DNA of 64,000 nucleotides, from positions 1 to 64,000 of the forward strand of contig JBAZEP010000003.1 in NCBI GenBank assembly GCA_041653835.1. The letters run 5' to 3'. The notes below the pieces were generated by a model. It had not been told where the DNA came from. It saw only the letters and a list, made by a program, of their open reading frames with translations, and ran no database searches. Both the position numbers and the translations under genes were made by a program. This document shows positions 6,792-14,114 of this stretch, piece by piece (the stretch's first letter is position 1; the number at the start of each line of letters is the position of its first letter). The DNA comes from UBA10183 sp041653835 (lineage in GTDB: Bacteria; Omnitrophota; Gorgyraeia; Gorgyraeales; Gorgyraeaceae).

Positions 6792-7849
6792 TTTTTAAGG
6801 GGAAAAAATATAAAATTGCAATGCTATTAGGCGCTGGAGCGACTAGGGGAGCATTGAGGGGTGTGTCAAGGCCAGTTATAAGAGCCCCATTAAATAAAGA
6901 TTTTTTTGAAGTCGCTAAGAGATTTATTTCTTGCCCAGAAGGTAGAAGATATAAAAATTGTTTTATTCGTGTAAGCAAATTTATTTCTGATCAAATGATG
7001 CCGTTTAACAAAAGGCATCCAACTATGGAAGAAGTTTTTAGCACACTTTTTATGTCTAAAGATTTGCCTGTTATCTTTAAAACAGGAAGGGGTAGAATAA
7101 GGAAGGAAGGTTTTAGGCCTGAAATTAGAGATTTTTTAGTTTTGCTAATTGCTATATTTAGATTTCTTCAAATGAATTTAAAACACAAAGATAACATAGA
7201 CCATTATGCAAGATTAGTTGCAAAGTTGGAAGAGGGAGATAGCATTATTACTTTGAATTATGATACTTTAGTAGATAATGCCTTGTTGGGTGTTGGATGG
7301 AGACCAGAAAATGGCTATGGATTCAACGCTTCTTCTAAAATAATCTATAGTAATTTAAGGGCTGTGAAAAGAAGATTTAAAAATGTTTATCTTTTAAAAC
7401 CACATGGGTCTCTAAATTGGTTTGCAAGAGGTAAAATTTCTAATCTTGAAGAAACATTGAGTAGGAAAAATGTTTCAAGGATTGATATTGCAAATGCTCC
7501 GCGGCTATATACTTTAAAGCAAGATAAGTATGTAAGATTTTTTATTCCCCCTCTTTATACAAAATTTTTCAATAATGATTTCTGGAGATATCTTTGGCAT
7601 GAATCTTATTTGAGATTAAAGAATTGTAATTGTTTAATAATAATAGGTTGTTCGTTGATTACAACTGACTATCATTTACGAGCGATACTTTCAAAAGTAT
7701 TAAAAAGTAAGAAAAAGTTTAAGAAAATTATCATAGTTGACAAAAATCTAAAAGTAGTGGGTAACCTAAAGAAATTTTTTAGAGGTGCTAGTTTTTCTGG
7801 TTGTGAAACATACAATACATTTACGGAATACATAGAAAGTTTAAATTAA
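6788..7849 (+). CDS. SIR2-like domain protein, putative defence NADase
   Basis: 353 residues. SIR2 nucleotide-binding features are in order: LLGAGAT (residues 13-19), TLNYD (156-160, with the catalytic Asn at 158), PHG (205-207, with the catalytic His at 206), and an IIIGCSL loop (about 284-290) that closes the NAD site. There is no zinc-ribbon Cys quartet of a deacetylase, and the sequence fits the SIR2_2-like group seen in anti-phage NADases (for example ThsA, DSR and SIR2-pAgo systems). Known members deplete NAD upon phage sensing. Translation is coupled to HTH gene 5 by a 4-bp overlap. That the small proteins are its sensors or regulators is inference. Confidence 0.85.
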   Translation: MIFKGKKYKIAMLLGAGATRGALRGVSRPVIRAPLNKDFFEVAKRFISCPEGRRYKNCFIRVSKFISDQMMPFNKRHPTMEEVFSTLFMSKDLPVIFKTGRGRIRKEGFRPEIRDFLVLLIAIFRFLQMNLKHKDNIDHYARLVAKLEEGDSIITLNYDTLVDNALLGVGWRPENGYGFNASSKIIYSNLRAVKRRFKNVYLLKPHGSLNWFARGKISNLEETLSRKNVSRIDIANAPRLYTLKQDKYVRFFIPPLYTKFFNNDFWRYLWHESYLRLKNCNCLIIIGCSLITTDYHLRAILSKVLKSKKKFKKIIIVDKNLKVVGNLKKFFRGASFSGCETYNTFTEYIESLN

Positions 7850-7884
7850 CCAAGTTTATAAAGAATTATGTTAATTTTTTGCAA

Positions 7885-8580
7885 ATGCCCAAGAACAGAT
7901 TAAGCAAAAAACTTTTATTAAAAGTTGCTAGTAAGTCTAAACATAAACTTAAATACGTAAGAGAACAAATAAGTAAACGAGCGAGTAGGTTGAGCATTAA
8001 TGCAGAAGCAGCTCTGATCCTTTGGGCAAAAGAATTAGGCATAGGGACAGCCGCATTTCAACATTCTTTACCTCCTCATATCCAGTTAGACATTAGAAAT
8101 AGTTTGTCATCACCAGCTGGGCATATTAAGAGCGGGAGAGTATTAAAATCAAAGCGTAATTTAAATATGGTATCCAGTAAATCATTGATTAATATAGACG
8201 ACTTAATTCAGGATGATGAGCTTCGCAATAGATGCAAAGATTTATTAATGGCTAAAGATAAGTTTGATCGAGTGATTAGAGAAGCAACGACAGTATTAGA
8301 TCATCGAATTAAAAAGGCGGGAGGTTTGAAAAATATAAATCCAGTAGATGCTGTTGGTAAAGTATTAAATCCAGATCCCAATAAAGCCATTCTTAAAATA
8401 AGTGAAGAAAAGTCCTTACAGGAAGGGTTCTTTTCTATATGCAAAGGGCTAATGTTGGCTTTCCGTGATCCAGCACATCATGAGATTACTGATAATTTTA
8501 GCAGGGAAGAGGCAATAAAGTTTTGTGGTTTAGTAGATATTGTTTTGGGAGCTATCTCGAAATCAAGTAAAATAACTTAA
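7885..8580 (+). CDS. TIGR02391-like protein with HEPN-type Rx4H motif
   Basis: 231 residues from the ATG at 7885; TTG at 7879 is also in frame and neither has a good ribosome site. The first ~60 residues are basic and helical. The last ~115 residues match the TIGR02391 (Ymh) family, including FRDPAHHEI with Arg194 and His198/His199, the Rx4H arrangement of HEPN ribonucleases. Many HEPN domains are toxin RNases in abortive-infection systems. It follows the SIR2 gene by 35 bp, so it is probably the last gene of the same operon and a second effector or a regulator. The family call rests on memory of the motif and not on a search. Confidence 0.65.
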   Translation: MPKNRLSKKLLLKVASKSKHKLKYVREQISKRASRLSINAEAALILWAKELGIGTAAFQHSLPPHIQLDIRNSLSSPAGHIKSGRVLKSKRNLNMVSSKSLINIDDLIQDDELRNRCKDLLMAKDKFDRVIREATTVLDHRIKKAGGLKNINPVDAVGKVLNPDPNKAILKISEEKSLQEGFFSICKGLMLAFRDPAHHEITDNFSREEAIKFCGLVDIVLGAISKSSKIT

Positions 8581-8599
8581 TGGTTCTGTAGATATGAAC

Positions 8600-8759
8600 T
8601 TAAAACTTCAGCAGTTCCGCAGGTTTTGATTTCGATGTTTTACCAGCCCTAGCAGGTTTGAGAAAAGCTTTTTGTTTTGCGGGACATAAGATATTGCATT
8701 GCTGGGATGTTGCCTGTCAAAACAAAACAGAGCGAAGCCCACATTACCAAATAATCCAT
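8600..8759 (-). pseudogene. Possible frameshifted small membrane-protein gene
   Basis: On the minus strand an ATG at 8759 opens 36 codons (hydrophobic YLVMWASLCFVL near the start), ending TAG at 8649-8651. Removing a single A near that stop joins it to a basic tail (AGKTSKSKPAELLKF) ending TAA at 8600-8602. The pattern fits a ~52-residue single-TM protein with a one-base insertion. No clear ribosome site is seen. The alternative is that the region is a plus-strand structured RNA (see the overlapping entry). Confidence 0.3.
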
Positions 8760-8801
8760 CTTTTGGTTGAGCGTCTTTTCGAAAGCCTGACAGGGATGGC
8801 A
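8649..8801. other. Long imperfect inverted repeat, possible structured RNA
   Basis: 8651-8675 and 8776-8800 can pair over about 19 of 25 positions. Inside are two further hairpins: TTTTGTTTTG with CAAAACAAAA, and ACCAAA with TTTGGT. A three-way junction followed by a strong terminator at 8810 resembles a small non-coding RNA on the plus strand, but it matches none of RNase P RNA, tmRNA, SRP RNA or 6S RNA by conserved sequence. The region from 8581 to 8857 has no other gene. Confidence 0.4.
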
Positions 8802-8809
8802 AAAACACC

Positions 8810-8852
8810 TTAACCGCGTAGGATGCCTACGGTAACCTACGCGGTTTTTCTT
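8810..8852 (+). terminator. Intrinsic terminator after the SIR2 operon region
   Basis: AACCGCGTAGG and CCTACGCGGTT form an 11-bp stem with a 13-nt loop, followed by TTTTTCTTTTT. It isolates the SIR2 region from the ZTP riboswitch promoter. Confidence 0.88.
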
Positions 8853-8857
8853 TTTCA

Positions 8858-8885
8858 TTGACACTTTTATAATTTCTGGTAAGAT
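8858..8885 (+). promoter_or_regulatory. Promoter of the ZTP-riboswitch operon
   Basis: TTGACA at 8858-8863, a 16-bp spacer and TAAGAT at 8880-8885. The transcript would begin near 8892, about 15 nt before the aptamer. Confidence 0.6.
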
Positions 8886-8904
8886 ATAGGTACAATTTAC
8901 TTCA

Positions 8905-8976
8905 AAAGCGCGACTGGCGATGCATGCATGGGAAACCATGAGGGAGCGCGAATACGCAAAATCGAACGCCTGGGTT
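8905..8976 (+). promoter_or_regulatory. ZTP (pfl motif) riboswitch aptamer
   Basis: The conserved features are present in order: GCGCGACTGGCG, a short stem-loop (ATGGGAAACCAT), GGGAGCGCG closing the first stem, a linker, then the CGCCTGGG pseudoknot half at 8967-8974. This is the pfl motif, which binds ZMP/ZTP, the signal of low 10-formyl-tetrahydrofolate, and turns on one-carbon and purine genes. Downstream genes pflB, pflA and fhs fit exactly. Confidence 0.9.
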
Positions 8977-9003
8977 TTAAGAATCCAGGCGTTTATTGTT
9001 TTT
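8965..9003 (+). terminator. Expression-platform terminator of the ZTP riboswitch
   Basis: AACGCCTGG pairs with CCAGGCGTT and is followed by a T-rich run. The left arm is the same CGCCTGGG needed for the aptamer pseudoknot, so ligand binding and termination are mutually exclusive: an on-switch by antitermination. Confidence 0.85.
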
Positions 9004-9005
9004 GG

Positions 9006-9025
9006 CCCTTGACATTTTGCCCATG
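9006..9025. repeat. Left 20-bp inverted repeat of the GIY-YIG element
   Basis: CCCTTGACATTTTGCCCATG is the exact reverse complement of 9277-9296. It contains the start codon of the GIY-YIG gene. Confidence 0.9.
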
Positions 9026-9301
9026 AATTCAGGATATTACTTTTATATCTTAGTATGTAGCGATGGTTCTAAATATTATGGCCATACAAATAATTTAGCG
9101 AAACGTTTTTCATATCATTCAAAAGGATGTGTTTCCTCTACAAAAAGCAAGCGGCCGGTAAAGTTGGTTTATTATGAGGAATTTAATTCCCGGCCAGAAG
9201 CTTTTAGAAGAGAAATGCAGTTTAAAAACGGCAGGACAAGAAAAGAGACTATAGAAAACCTAATAAACTCTTTCGACATGGGCAAAATGTCAAGGGTTTA
9301 A
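9023..9301 (+). CDS. GIY-YIG nuclease family protein, bracketed by inverted repeats
   Basis: 92 residues from the ATG at 9023 (the TTG at 8996 lies in the riboswitch terminator). It is a minimal GIY-YIG/UPF0213 (YhbQ-like) domain: YFYILVCSDGSKYYGH at the N-terminus, an Arg in the following helix (AKRF), then EAFRREMQFK containing the usual Glu/Arg positions. GIY-YIG domains nick or cut DNA. The gene starts and ends inside perfect 20-bp inverted repeats and lies between the ZTP riboswitch and pflB, which suggests insertion of a mobile unit; if transcribed, it is now under riboswitch control. No clear ribosome site is visible. Confidence 0.8.
   Translation: MNSGYYFYILVCSDGSKYYGHTNNLAKRFSYHSKGCVSSTKSKRPVKLVYYEEFNSRPEAFRREMQFKNGRTRKETIENLINSFDMGKMSRV
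9277..9296. repeat. Right 20-bp inverted repeat of the GIY-YIG element
   Basis: Exact reverse complement of 9006-9025; it encodes part of the last residues of the GIY-YIG protein, five bases before the end of the stop codon. Confidence 0.9.
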
Positions 9302-9304
9302 TTC

Positions 9305-9357
9305 GCAGACGGCCTTCGGCCTACAAGTTACGTCGCTACGCTCCATAACTTGTCTGC
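9305..9357. repeat. Palindromic element in the pflB leader
   Basis: Outer arms GCAGA/TCTGC enclose a GGCC-TTC-GGCC hairpin and an ACAAGTTA/TAACTTGT hairpin. It lies between the GIY-YIG stop and the pflB ribosome site (AAAGGAGA). It has no T tract, so it is not an intrinsic terminator; a dispersed intergenic repeat or mRNA-stabilising structure is likely. Confidence 0.6.
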
Positions 9358-9377
9358 TCATTAAAGGAGACTATTAT

Positions 9378-11588
9378 ATGTTCACACGCGGACGTTGGGA
9401 CAAAACAATAGATATAAGGGATTTTATTAATAGGAATTATAAGCCGTATGACGGGGATGAGTCATTTTTGTGCGGGCCTACAGCCAGGACCAAAAAACTC
9501 TGGCAGGAATGCCTTACGCTTTTCAAGAAAGAGCACGATAAAGGCGGGGTTTTTGATATCGACGTATCAACTGTATCGACTATCACAAGCCACAAGCCCG
9601 GTTATATAGATAAGAAGCTTGAGATCATTAAGGGACTGCAGACCGATAAGCCGCTTAAAAGGGCGATAAAGCCGCTGGGCGGCATACGCATGGTGGAGCA
9701 GGCCTGCGAGGACTATGGGTATGAACTGGATAATAAGATCAAAGAGATATATTTAAAATATCGCAAGACGCATAATGACGGTGTGTTCGATTCTTATACC
9801 ACGGATATATTAAGGGCCAGGCGCACAGGACTTATTACAGGCCTGCCGGATAATTATTCAAGGGGAAGGATAATAGGCGATTATAGACGCGTGGCGCTCT
9901 ACGGCATAGAAAAGCTTATTAAAGCGAAAAAACATGATAAGGAGCTATTAGAGGATTATTCTTCCCAGGAGGCAGTAAAGTTAAGGGAAGAGATAGCTGA
10001 CCAGATAGGAGCCTTGGAAGATATTATAAAATTAGGTAGCTCCTACGGCTTTGACCTGACAAGGCCGGCGGAAGACGCGAAAGAAGCTTTCCAATGGGTT
10101 TATCTGGCTTATCTCGCGGCCATAAAGGAACAGGACGGGGCAGCAATGAGCCTTGGAAGCGTGAGTAATTTCTTTGATATATACATTGAAAGAGATATTA
10201 ACCTGGGAAAATTGACTGAAGAAAAGGCTCAGGAACTGGTGGATGACTTTGTGATAAAACTGCGCATGGTGCGGCACTTAAGGCCAAAATCATATGATGA
10301 GATATTCGCGGGCGATCCGGTATGGATAACAGAGAGTATAGCGGGGATAGGTATAGACGGCAGGCACAAGGTCACAAAGACATCTTACAGGTTCTTACAG
10401 ACTTTATACAACCTGGGGCCTGCTCCTGAGCCGAATCTTACGGTTTTGTGGTCATCCCGGCTTCCTGAGAATTTTAAGAGATTCTGCGCGAAAGTTTCCA
10501 TTACCACGAGCTCTATCCAGTATGAGAATGATGACCTGATGCGCTCCATAGGCGGGGATGATTACAGTATTTCATGCTGTGTGTCGCTTTTAAAGAACGG
10601 AAGTGAGATGCAGTATTTCGGGGCGAGATGTAATCTCGCGAAGGTATTGCTCTACGCGCTAAATGAGGGAAGGGATGAGATCACAGGAGAAACAGTTGTC
10701 CCGGGCATAGCGCCTATAAGTTCTGAGCCACTAGACCATGATGAGGTAAAAGAGCGTTTTATGCAGGTCCTGCGCTGGACCACGAGGACATATGTCCAGG
10801 CGCTTAATATCATCCATTCAGTGCATGATACGTATTATTACGAACGCTCGCAGATGGCTTTACTTAATACGGAACTCACGCGTTATATGGCATTCGGCAT
10901 AGCCGGCTTGTCTGTAGTGGCTGATTCTTTAAGCGCTATACGTTACGCCAAAGTCAGCGCTATACGCAATAATAAAGGCCTTACAACGGATTTTAAGATC
11001 AAGGGAGATTTTTACGCATTTGGGAATGATGATGACAGGGTGGATGGGAGAGTCGTGGACCTCGTTACCACGTTCCTCTCTGAGATCAAAAAACATAAAT
11101 TTTACAGGGATTCTCTTCCCGCGGTTTCTATCCTTACAATTACTTCGAACGTAATGTATGGCAAGAAAACAGGCGCTACCCCTGACGGAAGGAAAAAAGG
11201 CGAACCTTTTGCCCCAGGCGCGAATCCCATGCACGGCAGGGATAAAAACGGGATAGTGGCATCTTTAAATTCCGTAGCGAGTATCCCTTATTCCGAATGC
11301 AGGGATGGTATATCGAACACATTTACCACTGTGCCGGATACATTGGGGAAGACTAAGGACGAGCGGATAACGAACCTCGCGGGTTTACTCGAAGGATATT
11401 TTATTAAAGGCGCACAGCACTTGAATGTCAATGTGATAGATAAGGCGACGCTTAAAGACGCGATGAAGCATCCGCATAAATATCCGCAGTTAACTATCCG
11501 CGTGTCAGGATACGCTGTTCATTTTAATAAGTTGTCAGGTGAACAGCAGAGAGAGGTCCTGGCAAGGACATTTCATGAAAGCATGTAA
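9378..11588 (+). CDS. pflB: Pyruvate formate-lyase
   Basis: 736 residues. The tandem active-site cysteines Cys400-Cys401 (in SISCCVS) and the C-terminal glycyl-radical loop RVSGYAV with Gly711 identify a true pyruvate formate-lyase and not a glycerol or choline lyase, which lack the Cys-Cys pair. It cleaves pyruvate with CoA into acetyl-CoA and formate in the anaerobic cytoplasm. AAAGGAGA precedes the start. The activase gene overlaps its 3' end, and formate-tetrahydrofolate ligase follows; the set lies downstream of a ZTP riboswitch, tying expression to folate/purine status. Confidence 0.95.
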   Translation: MFTRGRWDKTIDIRDFINRNYKPYDGDESFLCGPTARTKKLWQECLTLFKKEHDKGGVFDIDVSTVSTITSHKPGYIDKKLEIIKGLQTDKPLKRAIKPLGGIRMVEQACEDYGYELDNKIKEIYLKYRKTHNDGVFDSYTTDILRARRTGLITGLPDNYSRGRIIGDYRRVALYGIEKLIKAKKHDKELLEDYSSQEAVKLREEIADQIGALEDIIKLGSSYGFDLTRPAEDAKEAFQWVYLAYLAAIKEQDGAAMSLGSVSNFFDIYIERDINLGKLTEEKAQELVDDFVIKLRMVRHLRPKSYDEIFAGDPVWITESIAGIGIDGRHKVTKTSYRFLQTLYNLGPAPEPNLTVLWSSRLPENFKRFCAKVSITTSSIQYENDDLMRSIGGDDYSISCCVSLLKNGSEMQYFGARCNLAKVLLYALNEGRDEITGETVVPGIAPISSEPLDHDEVKERFMQVLRWTTRTYVQALNIIHSVHDTYYYERSQMALLNTELTRYMAFGIAGLSVVADSLSAIRYAKVSAIRNNKGLTTDFKIKGDFYAFGNDDDRVDGRVVDLVTTFLSEIKKHKFYRDSLPAVSILTITSNVMYGKKTGATPDGRKKGEPFAPGANPMHGRDKNGIVASLNSVASIPYSECRDGISNTFTTVPDTLGKTKDERITNLAGLLEGYFIKGAQHLNVNVIDKATLKDAMKHPHKYPQLTIRVSGYAVHFNKLSGEQQREVLARTFHESM

Positions 11589-12315
11589 GAAAAACTCTAT
11601 AGCTGGAAGGGTCCATTCAATAGAAAGTTTCGCGACACAGGATGGGCCGGGCATACGTTTCCTTGTGTTTTTGCAGGGATGTAGCGCAAGGTGCCTTTAT
11701 TGCCAGAATCCTGATACTTGGGAGCTGAAGTCCGGGTTTGATATGAGTCCGGAAGAGGTGCTTGAAAAAGTAAAGCGCTGTATGCCGTATATAAGAGCAT
11801 CCAAAGGAGGCATTACTGTTTCAGGAGGGGAGCCGCTTTTACAAATAGATTTCTTGATAAAACTGTTTAAACTCTGTAAACTGAATGATATTCATACAGC
11901 GGTTGATACGAGCGCTTTTTTTAATAAGCCCGACAGGAAACTTGTAGAAAAACTCATCGCGCTTACAGACCTTTTTATCGTAGATATAAAGGCCGCGCGC
12001 GCGAGTCTCCATAAAAAGATAACATCAAGAGAATTAAGCGAGGTCATGGAGTTTTTAAACATCCTTGAGTCAAAGAAAACGCATTACTGGTTAAGGTATG
12101 TGCTTGTGCCGAAATTAAATGATTCAAAAAAAGATATGGAGGCGCTAAAAAAGATCCTCGCAAGGCTAAAGTTTTGCGAAAAATTCGAATTCCTTCCATA
12201 TCATACTCTCGGCAAACATAAATGGGAATATATGAAACTCAAATATCCCTTGCGCAATACGCGTCCGGCAACTTCGCAGGATATAAAAAGAGCTCAACTC
12301 GCGTTAAATAAATAG
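11575..12315 (+). CDS. pflA: Pyruvate formate-lyase activating enzyme (radical SAM)
   Basis: 246 residues from the ATG at 11575, which overlaps pflB by 14 bp and has an AAGGAC site upstream. The radical-SAM cluster motif CSARCLYC (Cys36, Cys40, Cys43) and the SGGEPLLQ motif are present. It installs the glycyl radical on Gly711 of the PFL encoded just before it. Length matches the usual ~245 residues; no extra ferredoxin domain is present. Confidence 0.93.
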   Translation: MKACKKNSIAGRVHSIESFATQDGPGIRFLVFLQGCSARCLYCQNPDTWELKSGFDMSPEEVLEKVKRCMPYIRASKGGITVSGGEPLLQIDFLIKLFKLCKLNDIHTAVDTSAFFNKPDRKLVEKLIALTDLFIVDIKAARASLHKKITSRELSEVMEFLNILESKKTHYWLRYVLVPKLNDSKKDMEALKKILARLKFCEKFEFLPYHTLGKHKWEYMKLKYPLRNTRPATSQDIKRAQLALNK

Positions 12316-12326
12316 AAAGGATAATT

Positions 12327-14021
12327 ATGAAAAGTGATATCGAGATCGCCCGTGAAGTGAAATTAACGCCGATTGTAAAAATCGCCAAGAAAATAGGTAT
12401 CCGCGAGGATGAACTGGAACTTCATGGTAAGTTTAAGGCAAAGGTGGAACTTTCTATTTTAAAGCGTACGAAGGATAGGCGTGACGGTAAATATATAGAT
12501 GTCACCGCTATAACACCTACGCCGCTTGGCGAAGGTAAGACCGTTACTACGATCGGTCTATCATTAGGATTAGCCAAAATAGGTAAAAAGGTTTCTACCT
12601 GTATAAGACAGCCGTCTTTGGGGCCTGTATTCGGTATAAAGGGCGGTGCTGCAGGCGGCGGACATTCCCAGGTGGTGCCAATGGAAGATTTTAATCTGCA
12701 TTTGACAGGCGATGTGCATGCCGTAGGCCTGGCGCATAATCTCTGCGCGGCATTCCTGGATAATTCTCTTTTCAGGGGAAATAAACTAAATATAGACCCT
12801 GCGGCTATACTCTGGAGAAGGGTGGTTGATGTGAGCGACAGGGCTTTACGCAATATTACTATAGGCCAGGGGTCCAAGGATGATGGTATCCCGCGCCAGA
12901 CAGGTTTTGATATTACAGTGGCATCCGAAGTCATGGCGATCCTTGCACTTGCGAGCGACCTAAAGGATCTGCGTGAACGTTTAGGCAGGATAGTAGTGGC
13001 TTTTACCCGGGAGGGGAAGCCTGTTACTACCGAGGACCTGAAGGTAGCCGGGTCAATGGCAGTGCTTTTAAAGGATGCTATTAAGCCTACGCTAATGCAG
13101 ACAACCGAACACACTCCGTGTTTTGTGCACGCGGGCCCCTTCGCTAATATCGCGCATGGGAATAACTCTATTATCGCGGACAGGATCGCTCTTAAACTGA
13201 GCGATTATGTGGTTACTGAAAGCGGGTTCGGCGCTGATTGCGGGGCTGAGAAGGCATTTGATATTAAATGCCGTATCGGCGGCCTGGTGCCAAACGCAGT
13301 GGTAATTGTATGTTCCATCAGGGCGCTAAAGATGCATAGCGGGAGGTTTAAGGTAGTGGCTGGAAAGCCTTTGAGTGAAGATCTATTAAAGGAAAATATA
13401 GAAGCGATCGAACAGGGCGCGGTAAACCTGGAAAAACATATTGAGAATATAAGCTTATTCGGACTGCCTGCCGTAGTAGCGATAAATAAATTTACTACTG
13501 ATACTGATAAAGAAATAGAAGCAGTGAAGAAAAAGGCCTTAGCCGCGGGCGCTAGTGACGCTGTAATAAGCGATGTGTGGCTAAGAGGCGGAGAGGGCGG
13601 AAAAGACCTTGCCAGGGCAGTAGTAAAGGCCGCGGAGAAGCCGTCTAATTTTAAATTCCTATATTCGCTGGATGAACCGATCACGCAAAAAATAGAAAAA
13701 ATAGCCACGAAGATTTATGGCGCCGCAAAGGTTGAGTATCTGCCTGAGGCGGCAAAAAAGTTAGAACTTTATACTAAACTTGGCTATGATAAATTACCTA
13801 TCTGTATGGCAAAGACGCATTTGTCTCTTTCCCATGACCCGCTTTTAAAAGGCAGGCCAACAGGATTTACCCTTCCTATCCGCGATATACGCGTGGCAGC
13901 CGGGGCAGGGTTTTTATATCCATTATGCGGTGAGATGCGCACCATGCCGGGGCTCCCCTCGGAACCCGCAGGAACACATATTGACTTAGATGAAAATGAT
14001 AATGTCATGGGATTATTTTGA
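12327..14021 (+). CDS. fhs: Formate-tetrahydrofolate ligase
   Basis: 564 residues, the normal size. The ATP loop TPLGEGKT is at residues 65-72, and ESGFGADCGAEKAFDIKCR and the MPGLPSEPAG C-terminus are typical of the family. It makes 10-formyl-tetrahydrofolate from formate, ATP and THF. Eleven bp separate it from pflA, so formate made by PFL can be used directly; low 10-formyl-THF raises ZMP/ZTP and should relieve the upstream terminator. Confidence 0.96.
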   Translation: MKSDIEIAREVKLTPIVKIAKKIGIREDELELHGKFKAKVELSILKRTKDRRDGKYIDVTAITPTPLGEGKTVTTIGLSLGLAKIGKKVSTCIRQPSLGPVFGIKGGAAGGGHSQVVPMEDFNLHLTGDVHAVGLAHNLCAAFLDNSLFRGNKLNIDPAAILWRRVVDVSDRALRNITIGQGSKDDGIPRQTGFDITVASEVMAILALASDLKDLRERLGRIVVAFTREGKPVTTEDLKVAGSMAVLLKDAIKPTLMQTTEHTPCFVHAGPFANIAHGNNSIIADRIALKLSDYVVTESGFGADCGAEKAFDIKCRIGGLVPNAVVIVCSIRALKMHSGRFKVVAGKPLSEDLLKENIEAIEQGAVNLEKHIENISLFGLPAVVAINKFTTDTDKEIEAVKKKALAAGASDAVISDVWLRGGEGGKDLARAVVKAAEKPSNFKFLYSLDEPITQKIEKIATKIYGAAKVEYLPEAAKKLELYTKLGYDKLPICMAKTHLSLSHDPLLKGRPTGFTLPIRDIRVAAGAGFLYPLCGEMRTMPGLPSEPAGTHIDLDENDNVMGLF

Positions 14022-14079
14022 TACAAGAGTTGGCTGAGAAATATTCCTTGTGGTATAGGAAGTTGGGCTGTTTTTTCCA

Positions 14080-14107
14080 TTGTTTTAACCCGTCATAAGG
14101 TTATAAT
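14080..14107 (+). promoter_or_regulatory. Promoter of pyk, apparently leaderless
   Basis: TTGTTT at 14080-14085, 16 bp, and perfect TATAAT at 14102-14107. The ATG of pyk begins 7 bp after the -10 box, so the mRNA would start at or next to the start codon; no ribosome site is present. Confidence 0.6.
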
Positions 14108-14114
14108 ATATCTA

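Noticed and set aside
8581..8857. RNase P RNA, tmRNA, SRP RNA or 6S RNA
   Set aside because: None of the conserved core sequences of these RNAs is present; only general pairing supports an RNA.
8996..9022. TTG start for the GIY-YIG gene at 8996
   Set aside because: It would start in the T tract of the riboswitch terminator; the ATG at 9023 fits the domain start.
12422..13114. Long minus-strand frame of 230 codons opposite fhs
   Set aside because: It lies fully within fhs, whose protein is highly conserved, and has low-complexity Ser/Arg-rich translation typical of an antisense shadow.
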